Source: a candidate division CSSED10-310 bacterium
Lineage (GTDB): Bacteria; CSSED10-310; JAFGJC01
Assembly (NCBI GenBank): GCA_016929305.1
Contig: JAFGJC010000213.1
Location: 1 to 9,664, forward strand
DNA length: 9,664 nucleotides
Direction: 5' to 3'
Under the pieces are notes generated by a model, which saw nothing but the letters and a program-made list of their open reading frames with translations, was not told where the DNA came from and searched no databases. Positions 1-7,283 of the stretch are shown in pieces; position 1 is the stretch's first letter, and each line of letters begins with the position of its first letter. A program made the position numbers and the translations under genes.

Positions 1-1
1 C

Positions 2-211
2 ATCAAGCGCTCCGGCCTTGGTATTGTTATTAATCACGATGATTTTGACGCAATGGAAAGGATTCTTGAATCACTCGTTGAACAAAGAAAATTACTTCCG
101 AAAATGTATCCGCCCGATTGGGATTACATCAACCAATTTTCACAATCCCGGTTAGCCGAACAACTCAACACAAACCTCTGCGAAATATCCGGTTGCCGTG
201 ACAACACCTGA
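2..211 (+). CDS. Probable glycosyltransferase (GT4-like), C-terminal 69 residues only
   Basis: This reading frame enters from the left edge and stops at TGA 209-211, so only the last 69 residues are visible. The fragment starts with a short hydrophobic strand after a Ser-Gly-Leu-Gly turn (SGLGIVI), continues into an acidic helix (DDFDAMERILESLVEQRK), and ends with FSQSRLAEQL. In GT4 (GT-B fold) enzymes the last part of the chain often has this order: a 'G-G-V' type strand, a helix that counts residues per unit, then 'F-x-x-x-x-L-A-x-x-L' as the final helix that packs back on the N-terminal domain. The context, seven more polysaccharide genes directly downstream, fits. The catalytic half is not in view, so donor and acceptor cannot be guessed. 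It overlaps the next gene by 14 bases. The family call is moderate; the existence of a coding frame here is more certain. Confidence 0.6.
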   Translation: MKRSGLGIVINHDDFDAMERILESLVEQRKLLPKMYPPDWDYINQFSQSRLAEQLNTNLCEISGCRDNT

Positions 212-1301
212 AAAAATTCAACATCTGCTTTTGGTTCGTCTGGATCATGTGGGCGACTGCGTAATGACTGTTCCACCCATTGTGCGGTCTCTGAAAAATA
301 CATATCCCGACATCAAGATTTCATTGATGACAACTCACAGGAACAGTGAGCTGATATCGACCGTTGAAGAAATCGATCAAATAATGATTTACGATGCGCC
401 ATGGTCAGTGAGGCCGGAGGGTTATTCCCGTACACCGGTTTTTGCGTATATTAGCAAACTCGTTAAAATGTGGTTTAAAGCTAATGTGCGAAAATCACTC
501 GGCCGTTACGATGCGGTGATATTTCTGTCACATGCGTATTGGGAAAGGTTTTTGTTTGCATCTCTGGCATCGGTACGACTTGGATTTGTCGGTACTTACA
601 ACAGCAGACGACAGCGGATTTCAGAGAAATTACTGACCCAAAGTTTGCCGTTTGACACCTCGAAACATCAACTCACTAATTGTTATAATCTTATCGAGTG
701 TATTTTGCCGGTACAGCACCGTGAATCCAAAACATGGCTGCGTGTTTCCGAAACCGATATGCATTTCGGTCAGAGCATCCTGGCGGAAGCTGGACTTTCA
801 AGTGAATGCATTGCCTGTCTCCATCCTGGTGGTGGTCATTTCCGGAGTTGGCCGGAAGAACGCTTTGCAGAAATCGCGCTATGGCTTGCTCGCAATAAAT
901 CCATGAAGGTTGCCGTTATCGCTGGACCAAGGGAGTTCCATCTTGCGAAGCATATTCAGGCGAAGGCGAATCATCCCGATATCATTGCTCTGATGACACC
1001 CTCCTATAAATCCGTAATGTGTCTCATGCCTCACGTCAAACTCTACATCGGTAACGATACCGGTCCGACACATATTGCTGCTGCCTGTGGAGTTCCGACA
1101 CTGGCGATTTTCGGGCCGACCAGCAATACGATATTTTCACCTGTCGGTAGAGTTTTTAAATGTATAAAGATTGATCCGGGTTGCAGTCCATGTAGAATAC
1201 CATGGAAACCCGTTCAGTCATGCGAACGCAATCTGGAATGTCTGAATGGTATTTCAGTCGAGAGGGTTGTTCAGGGGATTATGGAGTTGATCGATGTGTA
1301 A
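198..1301 (+). CDS. Glycosyltransferase family 9 (ADP-heptose:LPS heptosyltransferase-like)
   Basis: A 367-residue cytoplasmic or membrane-associated GT-B enzyme of the GT9 family, whose studied members transfer heptose from ADP-heptose to the lipopolysaccharide inner core. Seen in the sequence: the N-terminal signature LLVRLDHVGDCVMTVP (residues 11-26) with Asp16 at the position of the catalytic Asp of WaaC-type enzymes; a HPGGGHFRSWPEERFAEIA segment (209-227) opening the C-terminal domain; and the donor-site block GNDTGPTHIAAACGVP (285-300) followed by FGPTS (305-309). The tail has Cys at 329, 332, 342 and 348, a pattern common in GT9. The length is normal for the family. GTG 198 is the only usual start codon between the in-frame stop at 153-155 and the signature; no clear Shine-Dalgarno precedes it, so coupling to the upstream gene, which it overlaps, is likely. 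Sitting inside a Wzy-type cluster, it may add heptose or another sugar to the repeat unit or its primer and not to an LPS core; the sugar is not determined. Confidence 0.93.
   Translation: MTTPEKIQHLLLVRLDHVGDCVMTVPPIVRSLKNTYPDIKISLMTTHRNSELISTVEEIDQIMIYDAPWSVRPEGYSRTPVFAYISKLVKMWFKANVRKSLGRYDAVIFLSHAYWERFLFASLASVRLGFVGTYNSRRQRISEKLLTQSLPFDTSKHQLTNCYNLIECILPVQHRESKTWLRVSETDMHFGQSILAEAGLSSECIACLHPGGGHFRSWPEERFAEIALWLARNKSMKVAVIAGPREFHLAKHIQAKANHPDIIALMTPSYKSVMCLMPHVKLYIGNDTGPTHIAAACGVPTLAIFGPTSNTIFSPVGRVFKCIKIDPGCSPCRIPWKPVQSCERNLECLNGISVERVVQGIMELIDV
1283..1286 (+). promoter_or_regulatory. Ribosome binding site (GGAG) for the GT2 gene at 1294
   Basis: GGAG lies 7 bases before ATG 1294 and inside the last codons of the GT9 gene. 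It supports the start that overlaps the upstream stop codon by 8 bases (ATGTGTAA). Confidence 0.6.
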
Positions 1302-2250
1302 GCAGATATGTCCCGTAACGGTTGTCATCCCGACATACAACAGAGAAAATGATCTGGTGCAGGCTATTAACGATCTGTTACTTCAGAGTCATCCTGAGTA
1401 TGAAATTTTGATCATTGATCAAACTGCAGAACACGAAGAATCCACAGCTATGTTTTTACATGAATGTGCAGATAGAATTCGCCTGATACGCCTGCCAGTC
1501 GCCAATCTTCCTGCAGCAAGAAACGAAGGCATCAGAAAGGCAAAATATAAAATCGTCGTTTTTGTTGATGATGATGCCAGGATTCCTCGAGATTACCTTT
1601 TGGCACACGCAAGAAACTATGCCGATAGTTCCATACAGGCTGTTGCAGGACCGGTTCTGGCACCTGAAAAAAGATGGAAACAGGAAAGACCGGAGTATGC
1701 CGATGATCCGCTTCTTCGCATATTTAACGCATGCTGGCAATTCAGCGGCCGGTGTGAAGTGTCTCACGCGCCCGGCGGAAATATGTCGTTTTACAGGGAA
1801 ATTGCTCTAAAAGCAGGATTGTTCGATGAAAATTATCATGGCCCCGGTTTTAGAGAAGAATCTGATTTTTTCATTCGGCTAACGCGGCTGGGAGTAAAAA
1901 TCATCTACGATCCATCGGCGTGGATAATACATCCTCCGGGATTCAGAACCGGCGGATGCTGGAGCGATCATAACAAGATACCTTCCAAGATCCGGTTCTT
2001 CAATCATGCATATTTCGTTTTTAAAAATTTTGACCGGAGACTGATATTCAAGCTTTTTTTCAGGGATATCAGATCACATTTCATTCGGCGATATACATGT
2101 CTGCATCCGCTGTTAACCTTACGGAAGATTTTCAGATTTACCAGCGGATGGTTTAAAGCAATGCGTGAAGCGCCGCGTGAGAGTTTCATTACGGCTACGG
2201 ATATTCGGGCACAACAGACTACTATTCACCAGAAGGGAAATCCAATGTAA
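1294..2250 (+). CDS. Glycosyltransferase family 2 (GT-A fold)
   Basis: A 318-residue inverting-type GT2 enzyme that would transfer a sugar from a nucleotide donor to a lipid-linked acceptor on the cytoplasmic side of the inner membrane. The N-terminus has the nucleotide-binding strand VTVVIPTYNR (8-17), followed by ILIIDQ (38-43), the LPAARNEGI helix start (72-80), and the metal-binding DxD-type motif VFVDDDAR (89-96). Later come HAPGGNMSFYRE (158-169), typical of the acceptor-side loop, and FREESDFFIRL (186-196), which holds the acidic 'ED'-like pair expected for the catalytic base, then HP at 213-214. The last 100 residues are basic and aromatic, with no clear membrane span, and may lie on the membrane. 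The start overlaps the GT9 stop by 8 bases and has a good GGAG site. Its stop shares one base with the polymerase start (TAATG). The sugar specificity is not readable. Confidence 0.93.
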   Translation: MCKQICPVTVVIPTYNRENDLVQAINDLLLQSHPEYEILIIDQTAEHEESTAMFLHECADRIRLIRLPVANLPAARNEGIRKAKYKIVVFVDDDARIPRDYLLAHARNYADSSIQAVAGPVLAPEKRWKQERPEYADDPLLRIFNACWQFSGRCEVSHAPGGNMSFYREIALKAGLFDENYHGPGFREESDFFIRLTRLGVKIIYDPSAWIIHPPGFRTGGCWSDHNKIPSKIRFFNHAYFVFKNFDRRLIFKLFFRDIRSHFIRRYTCLHPLLTLRKIFRFTSGWFKAMREAPRESFITATDIRAQQTTIHQKGNPM

Positions 2251-3611
2251 TGTTTGAGATTCTCGTTTGGTCAACCGGGTTCGTGACAGTCATTGCCATG
2301 CTGATTGCCTATATCAGATCAAAGGATCCGCTCCATCCCATGATGTATCTCGGTCCAATGTTCTTTTATATTTATTGTTATCAACCGGCAATATTGTATT
2401 ACCAGGATTTTCTGAGACCATATTTCCCGGATATTACCCGGCTTGAATATGTTCAGTTATTGAATTTTAGCTGCTGTACTGCATTTTATGCGGGGTGTCT
2501 TATGATATTCAAAATACGTAAAACACCCACATTAAATCCGAAAATAGTGGAATTGCCGGCAATGTTCAGGAAACGTATGTTCAATCTGGGTATACTGCTG
2601 GGTACAATCAGCGTCGGCGCATTCTTATATATGGTTCAACGCGGCGGCGGATTTGCCAGCACCTTCGATCAGGCGAAAGCATACATCTCTGCGCCCAGCG
2701 GATACATCGGCGATGCGCCGTTACTGTCATTTCCGGCCATACTGATGTTATCATTGTCGTTCCAGGGAAGACGACCCCAGCTTCATCATGTGCTATTGAT
2801 TTTATTGTTCGCATCGCCGTTTTTGACCTTCGGAATTCTTGGGGGCCGCCGTGGTCCGATCTTTATGGGAATTGCTATTCTTTTTTTTCCGTGGTGGCTT
2901 GTATCCCGCCGAAGGGTATCTTTTAGAGCTTTGATTGCGGGTGGATGCGTGCTGGCAATTGCCGTGATGTTCGTCTGGTCGCAGCGGCGCCAACTTTATA
3001 TCGGATCGAACTTCATGTTCAATGAAACCGCATTCTGGGATAAATTTATCCCTCAGGAAGTGGATACGGGACATGAATTTATCTTCAGTTCCGGTCAGGT
3101 GCTAAATGCCCAGTACTACAACAGCTTCTATTGGGGAAGAAGACAATTCGTACTCTTTTTCATCAGACCCATTCCCAGACAGATCTGGCCTACAAAATAT
3201 GAAGATATGGGATTTCCAAATTTTTCCGCAGGTCATTCCAGTATCGATAATCCGGATGATTGGCTGGAATCTGTCGGATGGATACCGCTGCAGGGAGCTG
3301 CTCACGGGTTGGTGGCAGATATGTACATTGAATTCGGATGGGGTGCCATCATCGCGTGTTTTCTTATAGGATCCGCCTATAGCTATCTGTGGATACGTTC
3401 TCTTCGCTCGGGCGGAATTTGGATGATTTTGTTTGTCGAAGCAACTATCATTTCACTTTACCTGCCCACGCAAAGCTTCGCTGCCGCTATGTACCGGTTT
3501 TTGTTCATGTCCGTACCGACGGTTATCCTGTGGAGAAGAATCATTCAAAATCGAATTACAAAAACACGATATCTATATCCGGAAATCCAATACGAAAGGC
3601 AGCATGGTTAA
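2250..3611 (+). CDS. Wzy-like O-antigen/exopolysaccharide polymerase, multi-pass membrane protein
   Basis: A 453-residue integral inner-membrane protein that probably joins lipid-linked repeat units at the periplasmic face in a Wzx/Wzy-type pathway. About eleven hydrophobic segments can be seen, near residues 4-22, 30-51, 68-87, 110-130, 157-171, 179-197, 203-218, 226-244, 355-376, 389-405 and 410-428. Between the eighth and ninth lies a loop of roughly 110 residues (245-354), as expected for the large periplasmic loop of Wzy proteins. Two motifs point to the 'oligosaccharide repeat unit polymerase' group: GGRRGPIF (198-205) and RPIPRQIWPTKYEDMG (306-321); related polymerases carry similar 'R-x-G-P' and 'P-R-x-x-W-P-x-K' segments. 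Wzy proteins diverge greatly, so the call rests on topology, these motifs and the surrounding transferases. An O-antigen ligase is the main alternative; the WaaL-type fold also has a large loop. The start is ATG 2250, one base inside the GT2 stop, with AAGGG 12 bases upstream. A run of eight T (2881-2888) lies within codons for Leu-Phe-Phe. Confidence 0.85.
   Translation: MFEILVWSTGFVTVIAMLIAYIRSKDPLHPMMYLGPMFFYIYCYQPAILYYQDFLRPYFPDITRLEYVQLLNFSCCTAFYAGCLMIFKIRKTPTLNPKIVELPAMFRKRMFNLGILLGTISVGAFLYMVQRGGGFASTFDQAKAYISAPSGYIGDAPLLSFPAILMLSLSFQGRRPQLHHVLLILLFASPFLTFGILGGRRGPIFMGIAILFFPWWLVSRRRVSFRALIAGGCVLAIAVMFVWSQRRQLYIGSNFMFNETAFWDKFIPQEVDTGHEFIFSSGQVLNAQYYNSFYWGRRQFVLFFIRPIPRQIWPTKYEDMGFPNFSAGHSSIDNPDDWLESVGWIPLQGAAHGLVADMYIEFGWGAIIACFLIGSAYSYLWIRSLRSGGIWMILFVEATIISLYLPTQSFAAAMYRFLFMSVPTVILWRRIIQNRITKTRYLYPEIQYERQHG
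3594..3599 (+). promoter_or_regulatory. Ribosome binding site (GAAAGG) deciding the start at 3604
   Basis: GAAAGG ends four bases before ATG 3604. A much longer reading of the same frame would begin at 3433, but those extra 57 codons lie wholly within the polymerase gene and give a Cys-rich, non-homologous-looking peptide, so this site marks the true start. Confidence 0.5.
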
Positions 3612-4866
3612 CGTAAATATTAAACCCAATATTCTGGTTGCTCAACTCGGTGCCAGACGGCATTACATCGTTCCGGCGACGTTAAACAAATACGGTATGC
3701 TGCATGATTTCTATACAGATATTTTTCTGAAATCATCTTTTTGTGAAACCATGGTGAAAAACATTGCTTCCCGATTTGGACTAACGAGTGTTAAACGGCT
3801 GGCAGGCAGACATTCATCCCAGCTTCCGCTTAACAAAATTCATACTTTTCCTGTTTTCGGTTTGAGGTATAAATACCGGGGAAGATTTTCGAACACTGAT
3901 GAATCGAAAGTAAAAAACTGGTTATGGGGAGGAAAGACATTTTGTGAAAGCATAATCAAGCGATCCTGGGAAGGCGTGACGGGTGTTTATAGTTTTTCAT
4001 CGGCAGCACTCGAATTACTTCAGAAAGCAAAAAACATTAAAATTTGCAGCATTCTGGATATGGCAACTGCACTACGCAAAGTCGAATATGAGATATATGA
4101 AAATGAATCGGCTGTATTTCCGGGATGGGCAGACAGCCGATACTGGACTGAATCAGACGATGCGTATCACAACAGGCAATTACAGGAAATTCGAGTGGCG
4201 TCAACGATTATCTGCAGCAGTACGTACGTGAAACGGATGATCCAGAACGTGCCCGGTTTTGAAAAAAGACTTAGCGTTTTGCCCATCGGTTTTGACAGCC
4301 ACTTCTCCCAACCTACTGAAAAATCGTCCAAAGGTCCTTTGAAAATTCTTTGCATTGCTAACGGGGGTATTTTGAAAGGATTTGGATATCTTGCACGTGC
4401 AGTCAAAAACTTCGGTTCAAACCTTCAGACACGTGTTGTTGGTGAATTGACTGTCTCTCAAACAGCTAAATCCGACCTGTCGGAAAATCTCGAATTGTTC
4501 GGTTCGGTACCCCGAACGGAGATCGCCGGTCACTATGAATGGGCTGATGTGTTTGTATTGCCGTCACTGAGTGAAACATTCGGGCTGGTCATCCTTGAAG
4601 CGATGTCTTATGGCCTGCCCGTGATTACGACAGATCATACCGCCGGACCGGATATCATCAGACAGGAAGGAGATGGTTATATCGTTCCTGCCGGTGATTC
4701 CGAAGCGATTGCAGAAAAGCTTGAGTGGTTTTTGATGAATCGGCAGCAACTGCCCGATATGTCATCGCAGGCGTATGAGCGCTCCAGAGAATTTTCCATG
4801 GAAAAATATGGGGAAAAGCTTGTGAGTATTATACGGGAATGCACTGCTGGGAGTAGTTCCTCATAA
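3604..4866 (+). CDS. Glycosyltransferase family 4 (first of three)
   Basis: A 420-residue retaining-type GT-B enzyme, expected to transfer a hexose-type sugar from a nucleotide donor to the growing lipid-linked unit in the cytoplasm. The N-terminus NILVAQLGARRHYIVP (9-24) resembles a recurring GT4 subgroup that opens with 'Q-L-G-A-R'. The donor domain begins at about LKILCIANGGILKGFGYLARA (246-266), where the Lys258 that follows the 'GG' strand fits the 'K-G' diphosphate contact of GT4. The E-x7-E motif is present as SETFGLVILEA (Glu324 and Glu332), followed by MSYGLPVI and GDGYIVP. The protein ends with REFSMEKYGEKLV, the usual closing helix. I chose ATG 3604, not 3433: homology to the family begins just after it, a GAAAGG site precedes it, and it overlaps the polymerase stop by 8 bases (ATGGTTAA), matching other junctions here. 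The sugar is unknown. Confidence 0.92.
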   Translation: MVNVNIKPNILVAQLGARRHYIVPATLNKYGMLHDFYTDIFLKSSFCETMVKNIASRFGLTSVKRLAGRHSSQLPLNKIHTFPVFGLRYKYRGRFSNTDESKVKNWLWGGKTFCESIIKRSWEGVTGVYSFSSAALELLQKAKNIKICSILDMATALRKVEYEIYENESAVFPGWADSRYWTESDDAYHNRQLQEIRVASTIICSSTYVKRMIQNVPGFEKRLSVLPIGFDSHFSQPTEKSSKGPLKILCIANGGILKGFGYLARAVKNFGSNLQTRVVGELTVSQTAKSDLSENLELFGSVPRTEIAGHYEWADVFVLPSLSETFGLVILEAMSYGLPVITTDHTAGPDIIRQEGDGYIVPAGDSEAIAEKLEWFLMNRQQLPDMSSQAYERSREFSMEKYGEKLVSIIRECTAGSSSS

Positions 4867-4867
4867 G

Positions 4868-6076
4868 ATGACAGCAGATTCTCTTCTTAAGACAAAGCCT
4901 GTTAAAGTATGGCTTCTGACCAATATGCCAAGCCCATATCAGGTTGAACTTTTCAATGAAATCCATCATCAAGACTTGATCGATCTTAGCGTTCGGTTTA
5001 TGCGTTGGAGTTACAAAGAGCCTGTTTCCATAGCTCCTTCAAACATGCATTTTAACTATAAGGTAATGCCAGCGCTCGGATTGCGAACCGGAAAAGATGA
5101 ATTCAGGATTCATCTTTCGATATTAAAGGAAATTAAATCCTCATCACATGATGTCTATATTCTGTCAGGATTGTATACAAGCCCGACTTTTCTATTGTCC
5201 GCCCGAAGATTGGAACAGTTGAAAAAATGCTGGACCATGTGGTTGGAACAACCCTGGCCGAATGAGTATCATCCGCAATGGGCAACAAAGCTTTCAGCAA
5301 AAAGCTCATTGGTAAGAAATCTCAGAAAATCACTTCTGAAATGGCTGATTAAAAATTCGTCCGGTCTGATATGTATCGGAACAGCAGCGAAACTGGCTTA
5401 CCAGTCTTTCGGAATGAAACCGGAAAATTGCTTCATAATGCCCTATCATTGCGATATTGCGCGCTATCAATCAGTCGATTTATCCGAAACAATGTCGCTA
5501 AAAGACCGTTTTGATTTACACGGAAAAACCACCTATCTCTACTCCGGTTTGCTTTCGGAGCGGAAAGGGGTGGATATTTTAATCGACAGTTTCAACCGGC
5601 TGACGATGGATAATCCCAATACAGCTCTGATCCTGCTGGGTGATGGTCATTTGAGGGATTTTCTTCAGGCTGCCGTGAATGAAAACTGCCGGGATCGAGT
5701 TCATTTTGCAGGGCACGTTCATCAGGATAATCTTCCGGTTTACTATTCGGCATCGGATGTATTCGTGTTCCCGTCGCGCCATGACGGTTGGGCAGTTGTG
5801 ATTAACGAAGCCTGCGCTGCCGGATTGCCGGTCATCGCTACCCGGCAGACAGGCGCAGCGCTTGATCTGGTACGAGATGCATATAACGGTTTTTTGATGG
5901 ATAGAGATGATGCGGAAACATGTCTGAAACATATGCGTTTTTTTGCGGAGAATAACGCATCAATCAGAAGTTTCGGTGACCGTTCGCGTGAAATTATCCG
6001 GGAGTATTCACTTGAGGCTGGCGCCAGAAAATTATACCATATCCTGCAGCTAATTCGCGATGTCAAAGGTGGGTGA
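4868..6076 (+). CDS. Glycosyltransferase family 4 (second of three; Asp in place of first Glu of E-x7-E)
   Basis: A 402-residue GT-B enzyme in the same operon. The N-terminal domain opens with VKVWLLTNMPSPYQVELF (12-29), a pattern I know from a distinct GT4 subgroup ('N-x-P-S-P-Y-Q-x-E-L-F'). The donor domain starts at YLYSGLLSERKGVDILIDSF (223-242), where Arg232-Lys233 are at the usual positions for binding the donor phosphates. The motif expected to be E-x7-E reads RHDGWAVVINEA, with Asp306 and Glu314, so the first acid is Asp. It is followed by ACAAGLPVI (315-323) and NGFLM. The conservative Glu-to-Asp change does not by itself suggest loss of activity; several GT4 subgroups have it in a 'D-G-W' context. 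Start ATG 4868 is one base after the preceding stop (TAAgATG); the nearest purine-rich site is GGGAG at 4849-4853, 14 bases away, which is long. Function beyond transfer is unassigned. Confidence 0.9.
   Translation: MTADSLLKTKPVKVWLLTNMPSPYQVELFNEIHHQDLIDLSVRFMRWSYKEPVSIAPSNMHFNYKVMPALGLRTGKDEFRIHLSILKEIKSSSHDVYILSGLYTSPTFLLSARRLEQLKKCWTMWLEQPWPNEYHPQWATKLSAKSSLVRNLRKSLLKWLIKNSSGLICIGTAAKLAYQSFGMKPENCFIMPYHCDIARYQSVDLSETMSLKDRFDLHGKTTYLYSGLLSERKGVDILIDSFNRLTMDNPNTALILLGDGHLRDFLQAAVNENCRDRVHFAGHVHQDNLPVYYSASDVFVFPSRHDGWAVVINEACAAGLPVIATRQTGAALDLVRDAYNGFLMDRDDAETCLKHMRFFAENNASIRSFGDRSREIIREYSLEAGARKLYHILQLIRDVKGG
6066..6072 (+). promoter_or_regulatory. Ribosome binding site (AAGGTGG) deciding the start at 6079
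   Basis: AAGGTGG differs by one base from the full AAGGAGG and ends six bases before ATG 6079. A GTG at 6073, also in frame, would sit directly against it with no room, so ATG 6079 is the better start. The site lies inside the last codons of the preceding gene. Confidence 0.65.
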
Positions 6077-6078
6077 AA

Positions 6079-7269
6079 ATGTTAAATGTATTGCATGTGA
6101 TACCAGGATTATCCAATTCATCGGGTCCGACTCATATTGTAAATAAACTGTCCAGTTGTCTTTCGGATCTCGGGTGTAATGTGAGTATCTTCTATCTGAC
6201 CGGTAGAGAGCTGGACACTGTGATGCCGAAAGATGAACGAATTTATGTAAAAGGATTTGCAGTGTCCCGGCGTCTCAAATACTGGGGTTATTCCGCATTG
6301 CTAAAAAAAGCGCTGCTCCGGCATGGCGACGATTTCAATGTGATACATCTTCACAGTCTATGGATGTATCCCAATATCGCTGTCATGAAAGGAGCCAAAA
6401 AAAACAATGTTCCTTATATCGTTGCACCGCAGGGTTCTCTTGATAAATGGAGTTTGGAACATCATTCGACCCGGAAAAAACTGTATTTTAATCTCATGGA
6501 ACGTTCTGTATTGAATGAAGCGGCGGGATTGCATGCTGTTACAGAACATGAGGCGAACATATTTCGAAATCTTGGAGTGAAGACACCTGCTTACGTGATT
6601 CCAAACGGTGTCGAGCTGGACGATTACCAGTCAATGCCTGATCCACAAATCTTCAAAGATAACTACCAGATCGGTGATGAGAAAACAGTATTATTGTATT
6701 TAAGCAGGCTGCACCCCAAAAAAGGTCTGGATCTTCTGATAAAAGCCTATGCCATTGCATGCCGGTCCAATCCATATCTGCAGCTAGTCATTGCCGGATC
6801 TGACGGCGGCACCGGTTATTCGGAAACCGTAAAACAAATGCTGAGAAAAACCGGACAGGAGAACAACGTCATTCTTACCGGTGAATTGAAAGGCAAAGAA
6901 AAATTGGAAGCTTTTGCCGCTGCAGATATCTATACCTTGACATCTTATTCTGAAGGTTTGCCAATCGCTGTGGTCGAAGCAATGGCATGCGGGTTGCCGG
7001 TTGTTATCACAAAAGGATGCTATCTTCCGGAGGTGGAAGAGTGGCGAGCGGGGATTATTGCCGAAACCGATGTGAATTCCATCTCAAAAGCTATCATCCG
7101 TTTGGCTTCCAGCAAAAAACTTCGCAAAGAGACGGGTGTCAAAAGCAAACTGCTGGTCAACAACAAATTCGGCTGGAAAAAAATTGCCGCCGATGTCCTG
7201 GATATGTACAAAACTGTCATCTCGGAAAAACCATTGGAACTCCGCTCCGGGCATCATGAATTCCGCTGA
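6079..7269 (+). CDS. Glycosyltransferase family 4 (third of three)
   Basis: A 396-residue GT-B enzyme, probably acting on the same lipid-linked unit in the cytoplasm. Seen: N-terminal VLHVIPGLSNSSGPTHIV (4-21), the GT4 'G-G-x' type loop here as SSGPT; an IHLHSLWMYPNI block (89-100), where His and Trp mark the acceptor side; IVAPQGSLDKWSL (114-126); IPNGVELDDY (174-183), a strong GT4 hinge signature; LLYLSRLHPKKGLDLLIKAY (205-224) with Arg210 and Lys215 at donor-phosphate positions; and the full E-x7-E as SEGLPIAVVEAMACGLPV (291-308; Glu292 and Glu300). The tail NNKFGWKKIAADVLDMY (361-377) is the expected closing helix. ATG 6079 is chosen over GTG 6073 because of the well-spaced AAGGTGG; the latter would add only two residues. 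The gap to the upstream stop is two bases. The PQGSLDKWSL segment is frequent in GT4 enzymes of capsule and exopolysaccharide loci. Confidence 0.93.
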   Translation: MLNVLHVIPGLSNSSGPTHIVNKLSSCLSDLGCNVSIFYLTGRELDTVMPKDERIYVKGFAVSRRLKYWGYSALLKKALLRHGDDFNVIHLHSLWMYPNIAVMKGAKKNNVPYIVAPQGSLDKWSLEHHSTRKKLYFNLMERSVLNEAAGLHAVTEHEANIFRNLGVKTPAYVIPNGVELDDYQSMPDPQIFKDNYQIGDEKTVLLYLSRLHPKKGLDLLIKAYAIACRSNPYLQLVIAGSDGGTGYSETVKQMLRKTGQENNVILTGELKGKEKLEAFAAADIYTLTSYSEGLPIAVVEAMACGLPVVITKGCYLPEVEEWRAGIIAETDVNSISKAIIRLASSKKLRKETGVKSKLLVNNKFGWKKIAADVLDMYKTVISEKPLELRSGHHEFR

Positions 7270-7283
7270 GATGCATTGAAAAG

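Noticed and set aside
1182..1245. Cysteine cluster at the end of the GT9 protein, possibly a metal or iron-sulfur site
   Set aside because: C-x2-C followed by two further Cys is common at the end of many GT9 proteins, so it is a family trait here and not an added domain.
2236..3591. The 11-base string GGAAATCCAAT occurs at 2236-2246 and 3581-3591, both just before a gene start
   Set aside because: It lies in different reading frames and at different distances (3 and 12 intervening bases) from the starts, and it is not found at the other junctions. It is not a palindrome. Chance similarity is enough.
5579..6066. Two overlapping open frames on the - strand (117 and 107 codons) opposite the second GT4 gene
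   Set aside because: They are opposite a well-supported enzyme, show no recognisable domain, and overlap one another; they are by-products of the codon pattern of the + strand gene. The same holds for other - strand frames near 1456-1767 and 7685-7996.
6397..6406. A-AAA-AAC slippery heptamer in frame in the third GT4 gene, a possible -1 frameshift site
   Set aside because: The -1 frame reaches a stop about 15 codons later and would cut off the catalytic half. I saw no strong stem-loop downstream, and Lys-Lys-Asn codons give this run easily by chance.
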